A DNA stretch of 64,000 bases. Origin: Chryseobacterium sp. 52. GTDB taxonomy: Bacteria > Bacteroidota > Bacteroidia > Flavobacteriales > Weeksellaceae. The stretch's first letter is position 1, and every line of letters starts with the position of its first letter. The notes under the pieces are model-generated. The model was given only the letters and a program-made list of their open reading frames with translations. It ran no database searches and was not told where the DNA came from. The position numbers and the translations under genes are program-made. Shown piece by piece: positions 1 to 7,857 of the stretch. The stretch lies in NCBI RefSeq assembly GCF_002754245.1, contig NZ_PEEX01000001.1, positions 1,592,001 to 1,656,000 on the forward strand, read 5' to 3'.

Positions 1-645
1 GATCGTATAAAAAGTATAAGCCGCTGCCATAGAGCCTAAATAACTGGGATGAGAACCGTCGCCGGAATAGAGTTCCATAGAAGGATATTGCTGGCTGATT
101 GTTCTCCATACCTTTCCAACCGGAGAAATAATACTTTCATTAAGTTGCGCCATATCCATATACCGGCTGTAGATAAGATCGTCCATGCCTTCGTAGGTGC
201 ATACGGCAGTATTTCCGGCAGTACAGTTGGTCGCATCACCGGTTTTATAGCCCCATGTCATGAAAAATATTGGATTTCCACAGCCATTGGAGTTTTTGAT
301 TCTTTCAGCAAGCTGCTTTGCATAAGGATGCATTTCTGCCTGAATAAATGTATTGGGAAAGGACGGGATCTGGCTCTGTTCCTGAAGCACTACATAATCC
401 CAGTTGCCCTGGCTTATGGCTGAGGTTACAATAGGGTTTTCTGCATGCTGTTTGAGTCTTGCCCCTCCCTGTACATGACTTTGATGATCCAGTACATCCC
501 CTGTAGAAGCTGCTATGGATTGTATCAGTACCGGAAGATCATTAGTGTACGTATAGCTGTTTCCCACGAAGAAAACTTTTTTTGTGATCTGTCCAAAAAG
601 GAATGCAAAGGAAATTAAAAAGAAAAGGAGTAATGTTTTTTTCAT
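1..645 (-). CDS. SGNH/GDSL hydrolase-like secreted protein (DUF4886-like), 3' end cut by window
   Basis: The frame is open from an ATG at 645 to the left window edge, giving 215 residues without the C-terminus. It begins with a signal peptide (MKKTLLLFFLISFAFLFG). Near residues 26-31 it has VGNSYT, which fits block I of SGNH hydrolases with Asn in the GDS/GNS position, and near residue 198 DGSHPSYLG, which fits block V with the catalytic Asp-x-x-His pair. The middle part VVLQEQS resembles the DUF4886 group. A secreted esterase or carbohydrate deacylase is likely, substrate unknown. A T9SS sorting domain could follow outside the window. Confidence 0.72.
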   Translation of the reverse strand, partial: MKKTLLLFFLISFAFLFGQITKKVFFVGNSYTYTNDLPVLIQSIAASTGDVLDHQSHVQGGARLKQHAENPIVTSAISQGNWDYVVLQEQSQIPSFPNTFIQAEMHPYAKQLAERIKNSNGCGNPIFFMTWGYKTGDATNCTAGNTAVCTYEGMDDLIYSRYMDMAQLNESIISPVGKVWRTISQQYPSMELYSGDGSHPSYLGSMAAAYTFYTI

Positions 646-717
646 ATATTTAGGTTAAAGTGAATCTTACAAATATAAGTGTAATTGAATAGGAATTAAA
701 CAAACTGTTTTTATTGT

Positions 718-1560
718 ATGAAATTGATAAAAGATGTTAATATAATATTGAGAAATCCTGAAACAAGAGAATTTCTTGCTGATGCATTTTATGCTGAAAC
801 TAATGAGAAATTGCCGTTAGTGATCTTTGTTCACGGCTATAAAGGTTATAAGGATTGGGGCGCATGGAATTTGATGGCTGAAAAATTTTCAGAAGCCGGA
901 TTTTTCTTTGTGAAATTTAATTCTTCCCATAACGGAACTACTGTTGAAGATCCCCATAATTTTGCTGATCTGGAAGCTTTTGGAAATAATAATTATTCAA
1001 AAGAGCTTTCTGACCTTGGGGTTGTGATCGATCATTTTGTGAAAGATCCTAAAGTGGATGACCAGAAAATAATTCTGATCGGACACAGCAGAGGAGGAGG
1101 GATTTCTATTGTGAAAACATTTGAAGATGAAAGGATTAACGGGCTGATTACACTGGCAAGCGTAGATACTTTAGAACGTTTTCCACAAGACGAAGCCCTG
1201 GTAAACTGGAAAAAAGAAGGGGTATATTATGTGCTGAACGGGCGTACAAAACAGGAAATGCCTCACTACTATCAGTTTTATGAAGATTTTGAAAATAATA
1301 TTCACCGTTTTGATGTAGAAAGAGCTACAGAAATGGCAAAAGCATATGTACTTATTATTCATGGGACCCGTGACGAAAGTGTAGATGTGAAAAGTGCTGA
1401 GCATCTTCATATCCTGAACCCGAATTCAGAATTGTTTTTAGTAGAGAATGCAGATCATACTTTCGGATCAAAAGAACCCTGGACGGAAAAAGACCTTCCG
1501 GAACATCTGAATATCGTTACTGAAAAATGCATTGATTTTATTAATAAAAATATGAAATAA
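718..1560 (+). CDS. alpha/beta hydrolase
   Basis: A 280-residue cytoplasmic alpha/beta hydrolase without signal peptide. The oxyanion region is FVHGYKGYKDWG near residues 37-48, and the nucleophile elbow is GHSRGG at 122-127 (Ser124). The late acid and His are in HGTRDESV and ENADHTF. The layout resembles dienelactone hydrolase or acyl-peptidase-like serine hydrolases; the substrate cannot be told. It stands alone, divergent from the gene to its left, and is followed by the CKQHDC lipoprotein gene on the same strand. Confidence 0.82.
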   Translation: MKLIKDVNIILRNPETREFLADAFYAETNEKLPLVIFVHGYKGYKDWGAWNLMAEKFSEAGFFFVKFNSSHNGTTVEDPHNFADLEAFGNNNYSKELSDLGVVIDHFVKDPKVDDQKIILIGHSRGGGISIVKTFEDERINGLITLASVDTLERFPQDEALVNWKKEGVYYVLNGRTKQEMPHYYQFYEDFENNIHRFDVERATEMAKAYVLIIHGTRDESVDVKSAEHLHILNPNSELFLVENADHTFGSKEPWTEKDLPEHLNIVTEKCIDFINKNMK

Positions 1561-1625
1561 GCTTAATAATGGAATAAAATTTGAATATTGACGTTCTAAT
1601 TATTAATCACCATATTAAAATTATT

Positions 1626-2138
1626 ATGAAAAAATTAATTGTAAGCGCAATGGCGTTTTCATTATTTGCTGTGATCTCATGTAAAAAAGAAGTAAAAACT
1701 GATGGAACTGCTACCGGAACAGATTCAATGACGGTAACAGGCTCTAAAGATTCTTTAGCAGCACCCAGAACAGATTCGGTTTCTTCTCCTTCTGCTACGG
1801 CTTCCACAGATAATATCATTACTAAAAATGCAGGAAAATATCCTCACGATATTAAGTTATTTGAAGATAAAAGTTTTGCAGACCGAGTTAAAAAACTTGC
1901 CGGAGCACAATATGGTGAAATGCTTAAAAATTTCAACGTAGAAACTCCAATCGTATCTGAAAATGGAATCTATAAAGTAACAGGATGTAAGCAGCACGAC
2001 TGTCCGGGATATTCTACATCTATCTTCTATGATGCCAAGAATGATAATCTGAATGTGTCGATTGATAAGAACGGAAAAATAGCAGACTTTGCTGAAAAAG
2101 GTAAGATTACAGTTACAGACGCTTTAAAATCTAAATAA
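1626..2138 (+). CDS. lipoprotein with Ivy-like CKQHDC motif (possible lysozyme inhibitor)
   Basis: A 170-residue protein starting at the ATG at 1626, because the residues from there form a lipoprotein signal (MKKLIVSAMAFSLFAVISC with Cys as lipid site); an upstream TTG would spoil this signal. A Ser/Thr/Ala-rich linker runs to about residue 60. The C-terminal domain contains GCKQHDCPG near residues 120-128 followed by an FYD strand. Ivy-type inhibitors of C-type lysozyme carry a CKPHDC loop that plugs the enzyme active site, and this motif and its place in a beta strand context look alike. The function is inferred from that motif only. Confidence 0.5.
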   Translation: MKKLIVSAMAFSLFAVISCKKEVKTDGTATGTDSMTVTGSKDSLAAPRTDSVSSPSATASTDNIITKNAGKYPHDIKLFEDKSFADRVKKLAGAQYGEMLKNFNVETPIVSENGIYKVTGCKQHDCPGYSTSIFYDAKNDNLNVSIDKNGKIADFAEKGKITVTDALKSK

Positions 2139-2189
2139 AAAACGGGGTGATCAGTGGGGAATTTTAACGCTCCACCATTTTATAGGCAA

Positions 2190-2250
2190 TAAAATCCTTG
2201 CGCCTTTGGGATTTCCAACCCGAATTTTTTTGAACGCAAAGTTTTTAATA
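2190..2250. repeat. degenerate dispersed intergenic repeat word
   Basis: The gap 2139-2329 holds no gene. It contains a CCTTGCGCCTTTGGGATTTC-like phrase followed by GAACGCAAAG, a type of interspersed word also recognisable in other gaps of this window (around 13.0, 15.1, 20.6 and 31.2 kb). Confidence 0.4.
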
Positions 2251-2328
2251 TTCGTATTGCTTATTTAGGGAATCAAAGGATTAATCAACATGTTGATTTG
2301 ATGAAGCGAATAGTTAAGAAATAAATAA

Positions 2329-2357
2329 AAAAACCAGCCTGATTCAGGCTGGTTTTT
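2329..2357. terminator. bidirectional rho-independent terminator
   Basis: A near-perfect hairpin (AAACCAGCCTGA / TCAGGCTGGTTT, one-base loop) with A-run on the left and T-run on the right. It lies between the convergent lipoprotein gene and flavin reductase gene and can serve both. Confidence 0.85.
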
Positions 2358-2367
2358 ATTTTGTAAA

Positions 2368-3192
2368 TTATTGTATTGTTAAAAACGTCCAGGCTTCTTC
2401 AATTTTGCTTTGAAGGAGTAATTTCTGAGCATCCAGATGAATATTTTCATCCGCATAGAATTCTCCGGCAGGAAGTATTTCTACATTCGCAAGCATTCCC
2501 AGATCGTTTCCGGTAAATATTTTACTGTATTTGATAGAATCCGGCAGAAGATCAAACCCGATTCCTTTTGTTACCAAAGGTTTCGGAACCTCAAAAAGAC
2601 TGTTCTCATTGCTTCTGGAATACAGGTTACCGCCTAAACGGGCCACCATATCCAGTTTTTGCTGATCTAAATTTCCGGCTTCGTTCAGATATTCTTCCCT
2701 GATATGGATTTTCTGAACCTCACAGATCACAAGATTTCCTGCACCGCCCTGATCTCCGAGAGATTTCACTTCTAAAACTTTACATTCAAAGTTCACGGGA
2801 CATTCTTCAATCAGTTTGGGTTGTACCAGATCTGCATCTTTCATGGTCAATCCGGATTTGATGAATTCATTGATTCCGGTTTCATATTCTGTAGACGCTA
2901 AAGAGATCTGCTGTACGATGGGGAAATTTACGGTTCCGATCACTACTTCAGGAACTTCCAGAACATTTTCCAGTGTATGCTTCGTGGTATTGTCACGCAC
3001 TCTCCTCGATGGTGAAAAAATCAAAATCGGGGGAACGGTACTGAACATATTAAAAAAACTGAACGGAGATAAATTGATCGTTCCGTTTTTATCTACCGTA
3101 GATGCCAGAGCAATAGGACGCGGAGACACGGCGGTCTGCATGATGGTCTGAAGCTGTACGGGGGATAATTCGGATGGGATTACTGTTTTCAT
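2368..3192 (-). CDS. flavin reductase family protein (FMN-binding split barrel)
   Basis: A 274-residue protein. The first half has the split-barrel flavin reductase signature: SPRPIALASTVDKNGTINLS near residues 27-46, followed by FSFFNMFSTVPP and FSPSRRVRDNTTKHTLEN, where FMN is usually held. It probably reduces FMN or binds it for an unknown oxidoreductase reaction. It is the last gene of the leftward tyrosine-degradation cluster, separated from fumarylacetoacetase by the GxxExxY cassette, so a shared transcript is possible but not shown. Confidence 0.85.
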   Translation of the reverse strand: MKTVIPSELSPVQLQTIMQTAVSPRPIALASTVDKNGTINLSPFSFFNMFSTVPPILIFSPSRRVRDNTTKHTLENVLEVPEVVIGTVNFPIVQQISLASTEYETGINEFIKSGLTMKDADLVQPKLIEECPVNFECKVLEVKSLGDQGGAGNLVICEVQKIHIREEYLNEAGNLDQQKLDMVARLGGNLYSRSNENSLFEVPKPLVTKGIGFDLLPDSIKYSKIFTGNDLGMLANVEILPAGEFYADENIHLDAQKLLLQSKIEEAWTFLTIQ

Positions 3193-3203
3193 TGTTTATT
3201 ATT

Positions 3204-3223
3204 AACCACAAAAGTCACAAAAG
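3204..3223 (+). repeat. left arm of perfect 20-nt inverted repeat around GxxExxY gene
   Basis: AACCACAAAAGTCACAAAAG at 3204-3223 is repeated as the exact reverse complement at 3655-3674. It sits 11 bases upstream of the flavin reductase start and downstream of the GxxExxY stop. Confidence 0.9.
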
Positions 3224-3254
3224 TTTAAAAGTAAAATATCTGTTTTCTTTAAGT

Positions 3255-3635
3255 TCAAAAAAGCATATTGTAATATTTGTTTACAAAAGTTTCCTGTCCT
3301 TCGTGATAGAGATTCTTTACATTAAAATTCACTAAGATTCCTTTGGGCTTCTTCATTAAATTAATATAATTTAAAATTTGGGATCGGTGAATGTCATTGA
3401 ATTCTGCGACCGATTTTAATTCGACAACAATTAAATCTTCAAGTAAAAAATCACAGTTAATTTCTTTTCCTTTATAGATGACAGGAACTTTCAGTTCAGA
3501 TTTAAAATTAATGTTTTTTAATCTGAATTCTTCTTCTAAGCATTTATGGTACACACTTTCTAATAAGCCGGCGCCTGAAATTTTGTGAACTTCTATGCAG
3601 GCGCCGTTTATCTTGTATGTCAGATCAGTTAATAT
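3255..3635 (-). CDS. GxxExxY protein, start codon unclear (possibly defective)
   Basis: The GTG at 3554 would give 99 residues but would cut off the family's own motif. The same frame is open upstream to the fumarylacetoacetase stop at 3687 and encodes DLTYKINGACIEVHKISG then GLLESVY (the GxxExxY motif), all conserved family features. No ATG, GTG or TTG lies before this part; only ATA (3635) or CTG (3623) would do, while a nearby ATG in another frame stops after five codons. Downstream residues CDFLLEDLIVVELKSV resemble a PD-(D/E)xK nuclease fold core. Full length would be near 126 residues, usual for the family. Either a rare start codon or a frameshifted start. Cellular role is unknown. Confidence 0.65.
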   Translation of the reverse strand: MLTDLTYKINGACIEVHKISGAGLLESVYHKCLEEEFRLKNINFKSELKVPVIYKGKEINCDFLLEDLIVVELKSVAEFNDIHRSQILNYINLMKKPKGILVNFNVKNLYHEGQETFVNKYYNMLF

Positions 3636-3654
3636 GACTGTGTAATCATAAAAT

Positions 3655-3674
3655 CTTTTGTGACTTTTGTGGTT
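3655..3674 (-). repeat. right arm of perfect 20-nt inverted repeat around GxxExxY gene
   Basis: CTTTTGTGACTTTTGTGGTT on the + strand is the exact reverse complement of 3204-3223. It lies in the short gap between the fumarylacetoacetase stop codon and the GxxExxY coding part. Confidence 0.9.
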
Positions 3675-3686
3675 GAAGATGTGATA

Positions 3687-4934
3687 TTAAACCGTTGGAA
3701 TAATTTTCCCGGAAACTTCACCGAAACCTACTCTCACACCGTCTTTTTCAGCCCAGGCTTTCATCGTAACGGTATCGTTATCTTCAATGAATTTTCTTTC
3801 CTGACCGTCTTTTAACTGTAAAGGATTTTGTCCTCTCCAAGTCAGTTCCAGCATTGATCCGAAAGATTTTGGATCGCTTCCTGAAATGGTTCCGCTGGCA
3901 TAGAGATCTCCAACTTCCACATTACATCCGTTGGCTGTATGATGAGCTAATTGCTGAGTCATGTTCCAGTACATGAATTTATAATTACTTTCTGAAATCA
4001 GGTTTTCTTCACCATTTTCAGGTTGTAAATACACTTCAAGATTGATATCGTAATTTTTATCGCCTTCAAACTGAAGATATTCTAAAACTTCAGGATCCTG
4101 CTTTGGAGAAGCGGTTCTGAACGGTTCCAGTGCTTCAAGGGTAACCACCCATGGAGAAGCAGATGAGCCAAAGTTTTTACCAAGGAAAGGTCCTAGCGGA
4201 ACATATTCCCAAGCCTGGATATCTCTTGCTGACCAGTCGTTGAATACCACCATTCCAAAGATCGCTTCTTCAGCATCCTTAGTAGAAATACTTTCACCCA
4301 TCTCTGAGTTTCTGTTAAGGATAAAAGCCATTTCCAGTTCGAAATCCAGCTGCTTGCTTGGTCCGAAAAGTGGTTTTTCTGCATCTGCAGGTTTCGTCTG
4401 GCCTTTAGGACGGTTAATATCCGTTCCTGAAACTACGATGGAGGAAGCTCTTCCATGATAGCCTACCGGAAGGTGTTTCCAATTGGGAAGTAGAGCATTT
4501 TCCGGATCGCGGAACATTTTTCCTACGTTGGTGGCGTGTTCAATGCTGCTGTAAAAATCCGTGTAATTCGGGATGTGTACAGGCATCATCATTTTTACTT
4601 TATCCAGATCATAGAAAGCATCTGCAATGGTTTTTTCGTCTTTTGAAAGGGTTGAACCTTCCTGTAAGAGTTGCTGAATTCTGGTACGTACGGCATTGGT
4701 AACCGGTTTTCCCAGCTCGATAAACTCGTTGATGGTATAAGCTTCAAAAACATTGTCGTCTAATCCTTTAATATCTTCAAAGTACCCAAGATCGTACAGG
4801 GTGGCAAGATCAACGATCTGATCTCCGATTCTTGTACAGCATCCGATATACTCCTTGTTAAAAATGGTTACTCCGAAAGGAATATTATGTATGGAAAAGT
4901 CTGAATTCGAAGAATATTCTACAAATGATTTCAT
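3687..4934 (-). CDS. fahA: fumarylacetoacetase
   Basis: A 415-residue enzyme that splits 4-fumarylacetoacetate into fumarate and acetoacetate, the last step of tyrosine degradation. The N-terminal SH3-like domain is seen in FGVTIFN and GDQIVDLATL. The catalytic domain has HATNVGKMFRDPENALLPNW, GYHGRASSIVVSGT, then the metal-binding stretch DFELEMAF and FNDWSARDIQAWEYVPLGPF. The C-terminus ends with VRVGFGEVSGKI. The length matches the eukaryote-like family. It is read in the same direction as hpd and hmgA, which supply its substrate through homogentisate and maleylacetoacetate; no separate isomerase gene is visible here. Confidence 0.95.
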   Translation of the reverse strand: MKSFVEYSSNSDFSIHNIPFGVTIFNKEYIGCCTRIGDQIVDLATLYDLGYFEDIKGLDDNVFEAYTINEFIELGKPVTNAVRTRIQQLLQEGSTLSKDEKTIADAFYDLDKVKMMMPVHIPNYTDFYSSIEHATNVGKMFRDPENALLPNWKHLPVGYHGRASSIVVSGTDINRPKGQTKPADAEKPLFGPSKQLDFELEMAFILNRNSEMGESISTKDAEEAIFGMVVFNDWSARDIQAWEYVPLGPFLGKNFGSSASPWVVTLEALEPFRTASPKQDPEVLEYLQFEGDKNYDINLEVYLQPENGEENLISESNYKFMYWNMTQQLAHHTANGCNVEVGDLYASGTISGSDPKSFGSMLELTWRGQNPLQLKDGQERKFIEDNDTVTMKAWAEKDGVRVGFGEVSGKIIPTV

Positions 4935-5014
4935 AATTTTTTTTGGAATTAAATTAGGTGTAAGATAACAAATCTATGAAGTTCTGCTACGCTGATTGGC
5001 TCTCGAATGGGAAT

Positions 5015-5473
5015 TTATTTCTTTTTGGAATAAGAGGCTTCATCTATCCATCTGTCTTTTGTATTCACATCAATAAGATACAGGATGTCTTGCTGCTTGG
5101 TCAGCAGTAAAGTTTTAGTCACAGGCATCGGAACTTTTTTATTTTCAAGCTTATCTGCCCGCAGAGAAACAATGTTTTTTTTTCTGATGATATCTCCGGT
5201 AAACACGTTTGAACTGCTTTCTCCGGTAGCTTTATCATCAAAAACTTCTACGTATGTGGCTTCCTTTCCTTTAATAATAATAAAATCTCTTTCTGTGTGG
5301 TCTTCTGCATCTTTAATGAATACAAATTTCTTGTTGTCAATATTTACATTTTCAAGATGTTGGTTGATGCCTTTTCTTTCTTCCAGGCGGTTCAGGATTT
5401 CATTAAGGGTTCCATATTGAGCGTTAAGCCCCAAGGTTCCGAAAAATAAAATCCCAATAAAAAATTTTCTCAT
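5015..5473 (-). CDS. secreted protein of unknown function in the tyrosine cluster
   Basis: A 152-residue protein with a clear signal peptide (MRKFFIGILFFGTLGLNAQ). The mature part is short and highly charged, with a coiled-coil-like NEILNRLEERKGINQHLE near residues 24-41 and beta-rich segments after it. No known domain is recognised. It lies 80 bases upstream of fumarylacetoacetase and 46 bp downstream of the hpd terminator, so it likely has its own promoter and may be cotranscribed with fumarylacetoacetase. Confidence 0.7.
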   Translation of the reverse strand: MRKFFIGILFFGTLGLNAQYGTLNEILNRLEERKGINQHLENVNIDNKKFVFIKDAEDHTERDFIIIKGKEATYVEVFDDKATGESSSNVFTGDIIRKKNIVSLRADKLENKKVPMPVTKTLLLTKQQDILYLIDVNTKDRWIDEASYSKKK

Positions 5474-5504
5474 AATATGTGTTTTATAAATATGTGTTCT
5501 TATA

Positions 5505-5548
5505 AAAAAGTTTTGTCAAGACTTTTCATCCTGACAAAACTTTTTATT
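5505..5548 (-). terminator. terminator after hpd
   Basis: Hairpin AAAAAGTTTTGTCA / TGACAAAACTTTTT (5505-5517 with 5532-5545) immediately after the hpd stop codon on the minus strand. Confidence 0.8.
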
Positions 5549-5559
5549 CTATTGTAAAA

Positions 5560-6690
5560 TTAAAGATTTCCTCTTCTGTCTTGCTCTCTTTCCAGTGCTT
5601 CGAACAATGCTTTGAAGTTTCCGGCACCAAAACTCTGTGCACCGTGTCTTTCAATGATTTCGAAGAAAAGGGTAGGACGGTCTTCTACAGGCTTCGTAAA
5701 GATCTGAAGTAAGTATCCTTCTTCATCATGATCAATAAGGATGCCTAAGTCCTGTAATTTTTTAAGATCTTCGTCAATATGACCTACTCTTTCAGGAACC
5801 ATGTCATAATAAGCCTCTGGTGGAGCCGAAAGGAATTCTACACCCCGTTTCTTCAACTCGGTTACCGTATGGATGATATCTCTTGTAGCCACAGCGATGT
5901 GCTGTACGCCTTCTCCTTCATAGAAATCAAGATATTCTTCTACCTGAGATTTCTTTTTACCTTCTGCAGGCTCGTTGATCGGGAATTTTGCAAATCCGTT
6001 TCCGTTGGACATTACTTTAGACATCAATGCAGAATATTCTGTGTTGATCTGCTTGTCGTCAAAAGAAAGGATGTTTACAAAGCCCATTACTTTTTCGTAC
6101 CATTCTACGGTAGGAATCATTCTGTTCCAGTCTACGTTACCTACACAGTGGTCTACATATAATAAACCGGCTTCTTCAGGCTTGTAAGCACTTTCCATTT
6201 TTTCATATCCAGGCATGAAAGCACCTTTGTAATTTTTTCTTTCGATAAACATATGAATGGTTTCTCCATATGTATAAATTCCGGACATTCTTACCTCACC
6301 GTGCTCATCTGTTAAAGTAACAGGCTCCAGATATGGTTTTCCGCCTCTCTTAGTCGTTTCTTCAAAAGCGGCGTAAGCGTCATCTACCCAAAGTGCCAAA
6401 ACTTTCACTCCATCACCGTGTTTTTTTACGTGTTCGCTGATAGGTGAATCGGATTTAAGCCCTGTTGTTAATACCAATCTTATCTTCCCCTGTTGAAGAA
6501 CATAAGAAGCACGGTCTCTTACTCCTGTTTCAGGACCCGCATATGCTACAGACTGAAAACCGAAAGCGGTTTTGTAATAATGGGCAGCCTGTTTAGCATT
6601 TCCTACGTAAAACTCAATGTAATCTGTACCGTTGATCGGCAAAAAATTCTCAGCTTGAGCAATTTTTTCGGCAAATGTAAGTGTTGACAT
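5560..6690 (-). CDS. hpd: 4-hydroxyphenylpyruvate dioxygenase
   Basis: A 376-residue non-haem iron enzyme that turns 4-hydroxyphenylpyruvate into homogentisate. Two vicinal-oxygen-chelate domains are seen. The iron ligands fit DHCVGNV (His near 181), GVQHIAVAT (His near 260) and LFFEIIER (Glu near 344). The closing signature is RHGAQSFGAGNFKALFEALE. The start MSTLTFAEKIAQ is usual for the Bacteroidota enzyme. It makes the substrate of the homogentisate dioxygenase encoded in the same direction about 2.5 kb upstream. Confidence 0.96.
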   Translation of the reverse strand: MSTLTFAEKIAQAENFLPINGTDYIEFYVGNAKQAAHYYKTAFGFQSVAYAGPETGVRDRASYVLQQGKIRLVLTTGLKSDSPISEHVKKHGDGVKVLALWVDDAYAAFEETTKRGGKPYLEPVTLTDEHGEVRMSGIYTYGETIHMFIERKNYKGAFMPGYEKMESAYKPEEAGLLYVDHCVGNVDWNRMIPTVEWYEKVMGFVNILSFDDKQINTEYSALMSKVMSNGNGFAKFPINEPAEGKKKSQVEEYLDFYEGEGVQHIAVATRDIIHTVTELKKRGVEFLSAPPEAYYDMVPERVGHIDEDLKKLQDLGILIDHDEEGYLLQIFTKPVEDRPTLFFEIIERHGAQSFGAGNFKALFEALEREQDRRGNL

Positions 6691-6896
6691 ATTTCTATTT
6701 TTACTTTTATTTTAATGGTATGCAAATTACAAAAATCTTATAAATAGCGAAAGCATTGAAATAGATTCCTTGAAGATACTTAACATAAAGTTAAAGAAGA
6801 GTTCATTTAAGTATATTTAAGTTTCTTTATAATGAAACGGGTTCTCTATCTTTGATATTACAAAGAACAAGTGGAAAAAAAATATTTTCGAAACAG

Positions 6897-6930
6897 GAAA
6901 GCCGTAGAATTTCTACGGCTTTCTTTATTT
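6897..6930 (-). terminator. terminator after the 264-residue unknown gene
   Basis: Perfect 13-bp stem GAAAGCCGTAGAA / TTCTACGGCTTTC with a one-base loop, directly after the stop at 6925 on the minus strand. The rest of the gap 6691-6896 shows no gene and would hold the hpd promoter. Confidence 0.85.
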
Positions 6931-7719
6931 TTCAATTTCGAATTTCCTGTTTAGTCTTCCTGCATCGGGATTATAGTTATCCCAGATCTTCCATATATTA
7001 TCTATTTTACGGATAAAATAAATCTGGGTATTAAGCTGATTAACAAAATGTTCCTCTCCGGTTTCACCTACTTTGAATAAAAGATTCCAGAATTCCTGGG
7101 TTTCTAAAATTTTCTTATCAGGCTCATCCGTCACAAGATGGATATCAAAAACTTCATAATTTGAACGGTTATTTTTAGTCACCAGCTGAAAATCCCTCTC
7201 GCACAATTCTCTGCTGAATTGTGAAGTTCTTTCCAGAAATGGCGAATCATCAAATACAAGATCTTTAAAAAATTCCGTTTTGTGGTCCGGAAAATGTTTG
7301 TAAAATTCAAATGCAGTGGCACAATAATCATACACCATCTTTGTAAGAAATTCGAGATCGTCTCCCAATTCCTTCTCCTGATTTTTAAATTTTACAGATT
7401 GGATGTAGTCATTTAAATCTTTGTAACCCAGAAAAATACAGATTTTATCCAGTGTTTTCAGGAATCTGAGATCATTATGGGTTTTATCCTGATAGTCATT
7501 TTCAAAAAAACGCTGCAAAGTAACATGCGATATCGTATTTCCTATTTCAAATTTTTTTCCGCCTTTTAATTCTTCAGCGTCTGATAATTCATCTTTTATA
7601 ATTTCGGAAAGAATAATATAATGGCTTCTTTTCCATTCATTCACATTCCCCAAAACAGAATTCCTTACCTTCGAATGCTTTTCAACTTCTTCTCTTATCG
7701 AATTATATATAGTCTTCAA
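6925..7719 (-). CDS. hypothetical protein, possible N-terminal DNA-binding-like domain
   Basis: A 264-residue soluble protein with no signal peptide. Residues about 55-110 (ISHVTLQRFFENDYQD then FLKTLDKICIFLGYKDLNDYI) resemble a small helical domain seen at the N-terminus of some Bacteroidota signalling proteins, where a helix pair contacts DNA. The C-terminal half (VFDIHLVTDEPDK, IYFIRKIDNIWKIWDN) has a mixed alpha/beta look with a KIDNIWKIW strand pattern like NTF2-like folds. Neither assignment is firm. It lies between the CoA-transferase and hpd genes of the tyrosine cluster and has its own terminator, so it may be a separate unit. Confidence 0.6.
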   Translation of the reverse strand: MKTIYNSIREEVEKHSKVRNSVLGNVNEWKRSHYIILSEIIKDELSDAEELKGGKKFEIGNTISHVTLQRFFENDYQDKTHNDLRFLKTLDKICIFLGYKDLNDYIQSVKFKNQEKELGDDLEFLTKMVYDYCATAFEFYKHFPDHKTEFFKDLVFDDSPFLERTSQFSRELCERDFQLVTKNNRSNYEVFDIHLVTDEPDKKILETQEFWNLLFKVGETGEEHFVNQLNTQIYFIRKIDNIWKIWDNYNPDAGRLNRKFEIEK

Positions 7720-7857
7720 TTTCCTTGGTTTTGAATGAGTTTATCAAAAACACTGCCAAAATGTTAAATTTTTTTTAAGATTTGTTAGCCTTTGTTACCT
7801 ATTTTTCTATTTTGTTTAAGAGAAATATCGGTAAAAAAAGCTTTAAAAACGATATTT

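Noticed and set aside
49..423. Open frame on the + strand opposite the first gene
   Set aside because: It is a shadow of the SGNH hydrolase-like gene on the minus strand, whose signal peptide and motifs are clear.
3255..3554. 99-residue protein starting at GTG 3554
   Set aside because: The start would fall inside the GxxExxY motif; the conserved part continues upstream in the same frame.
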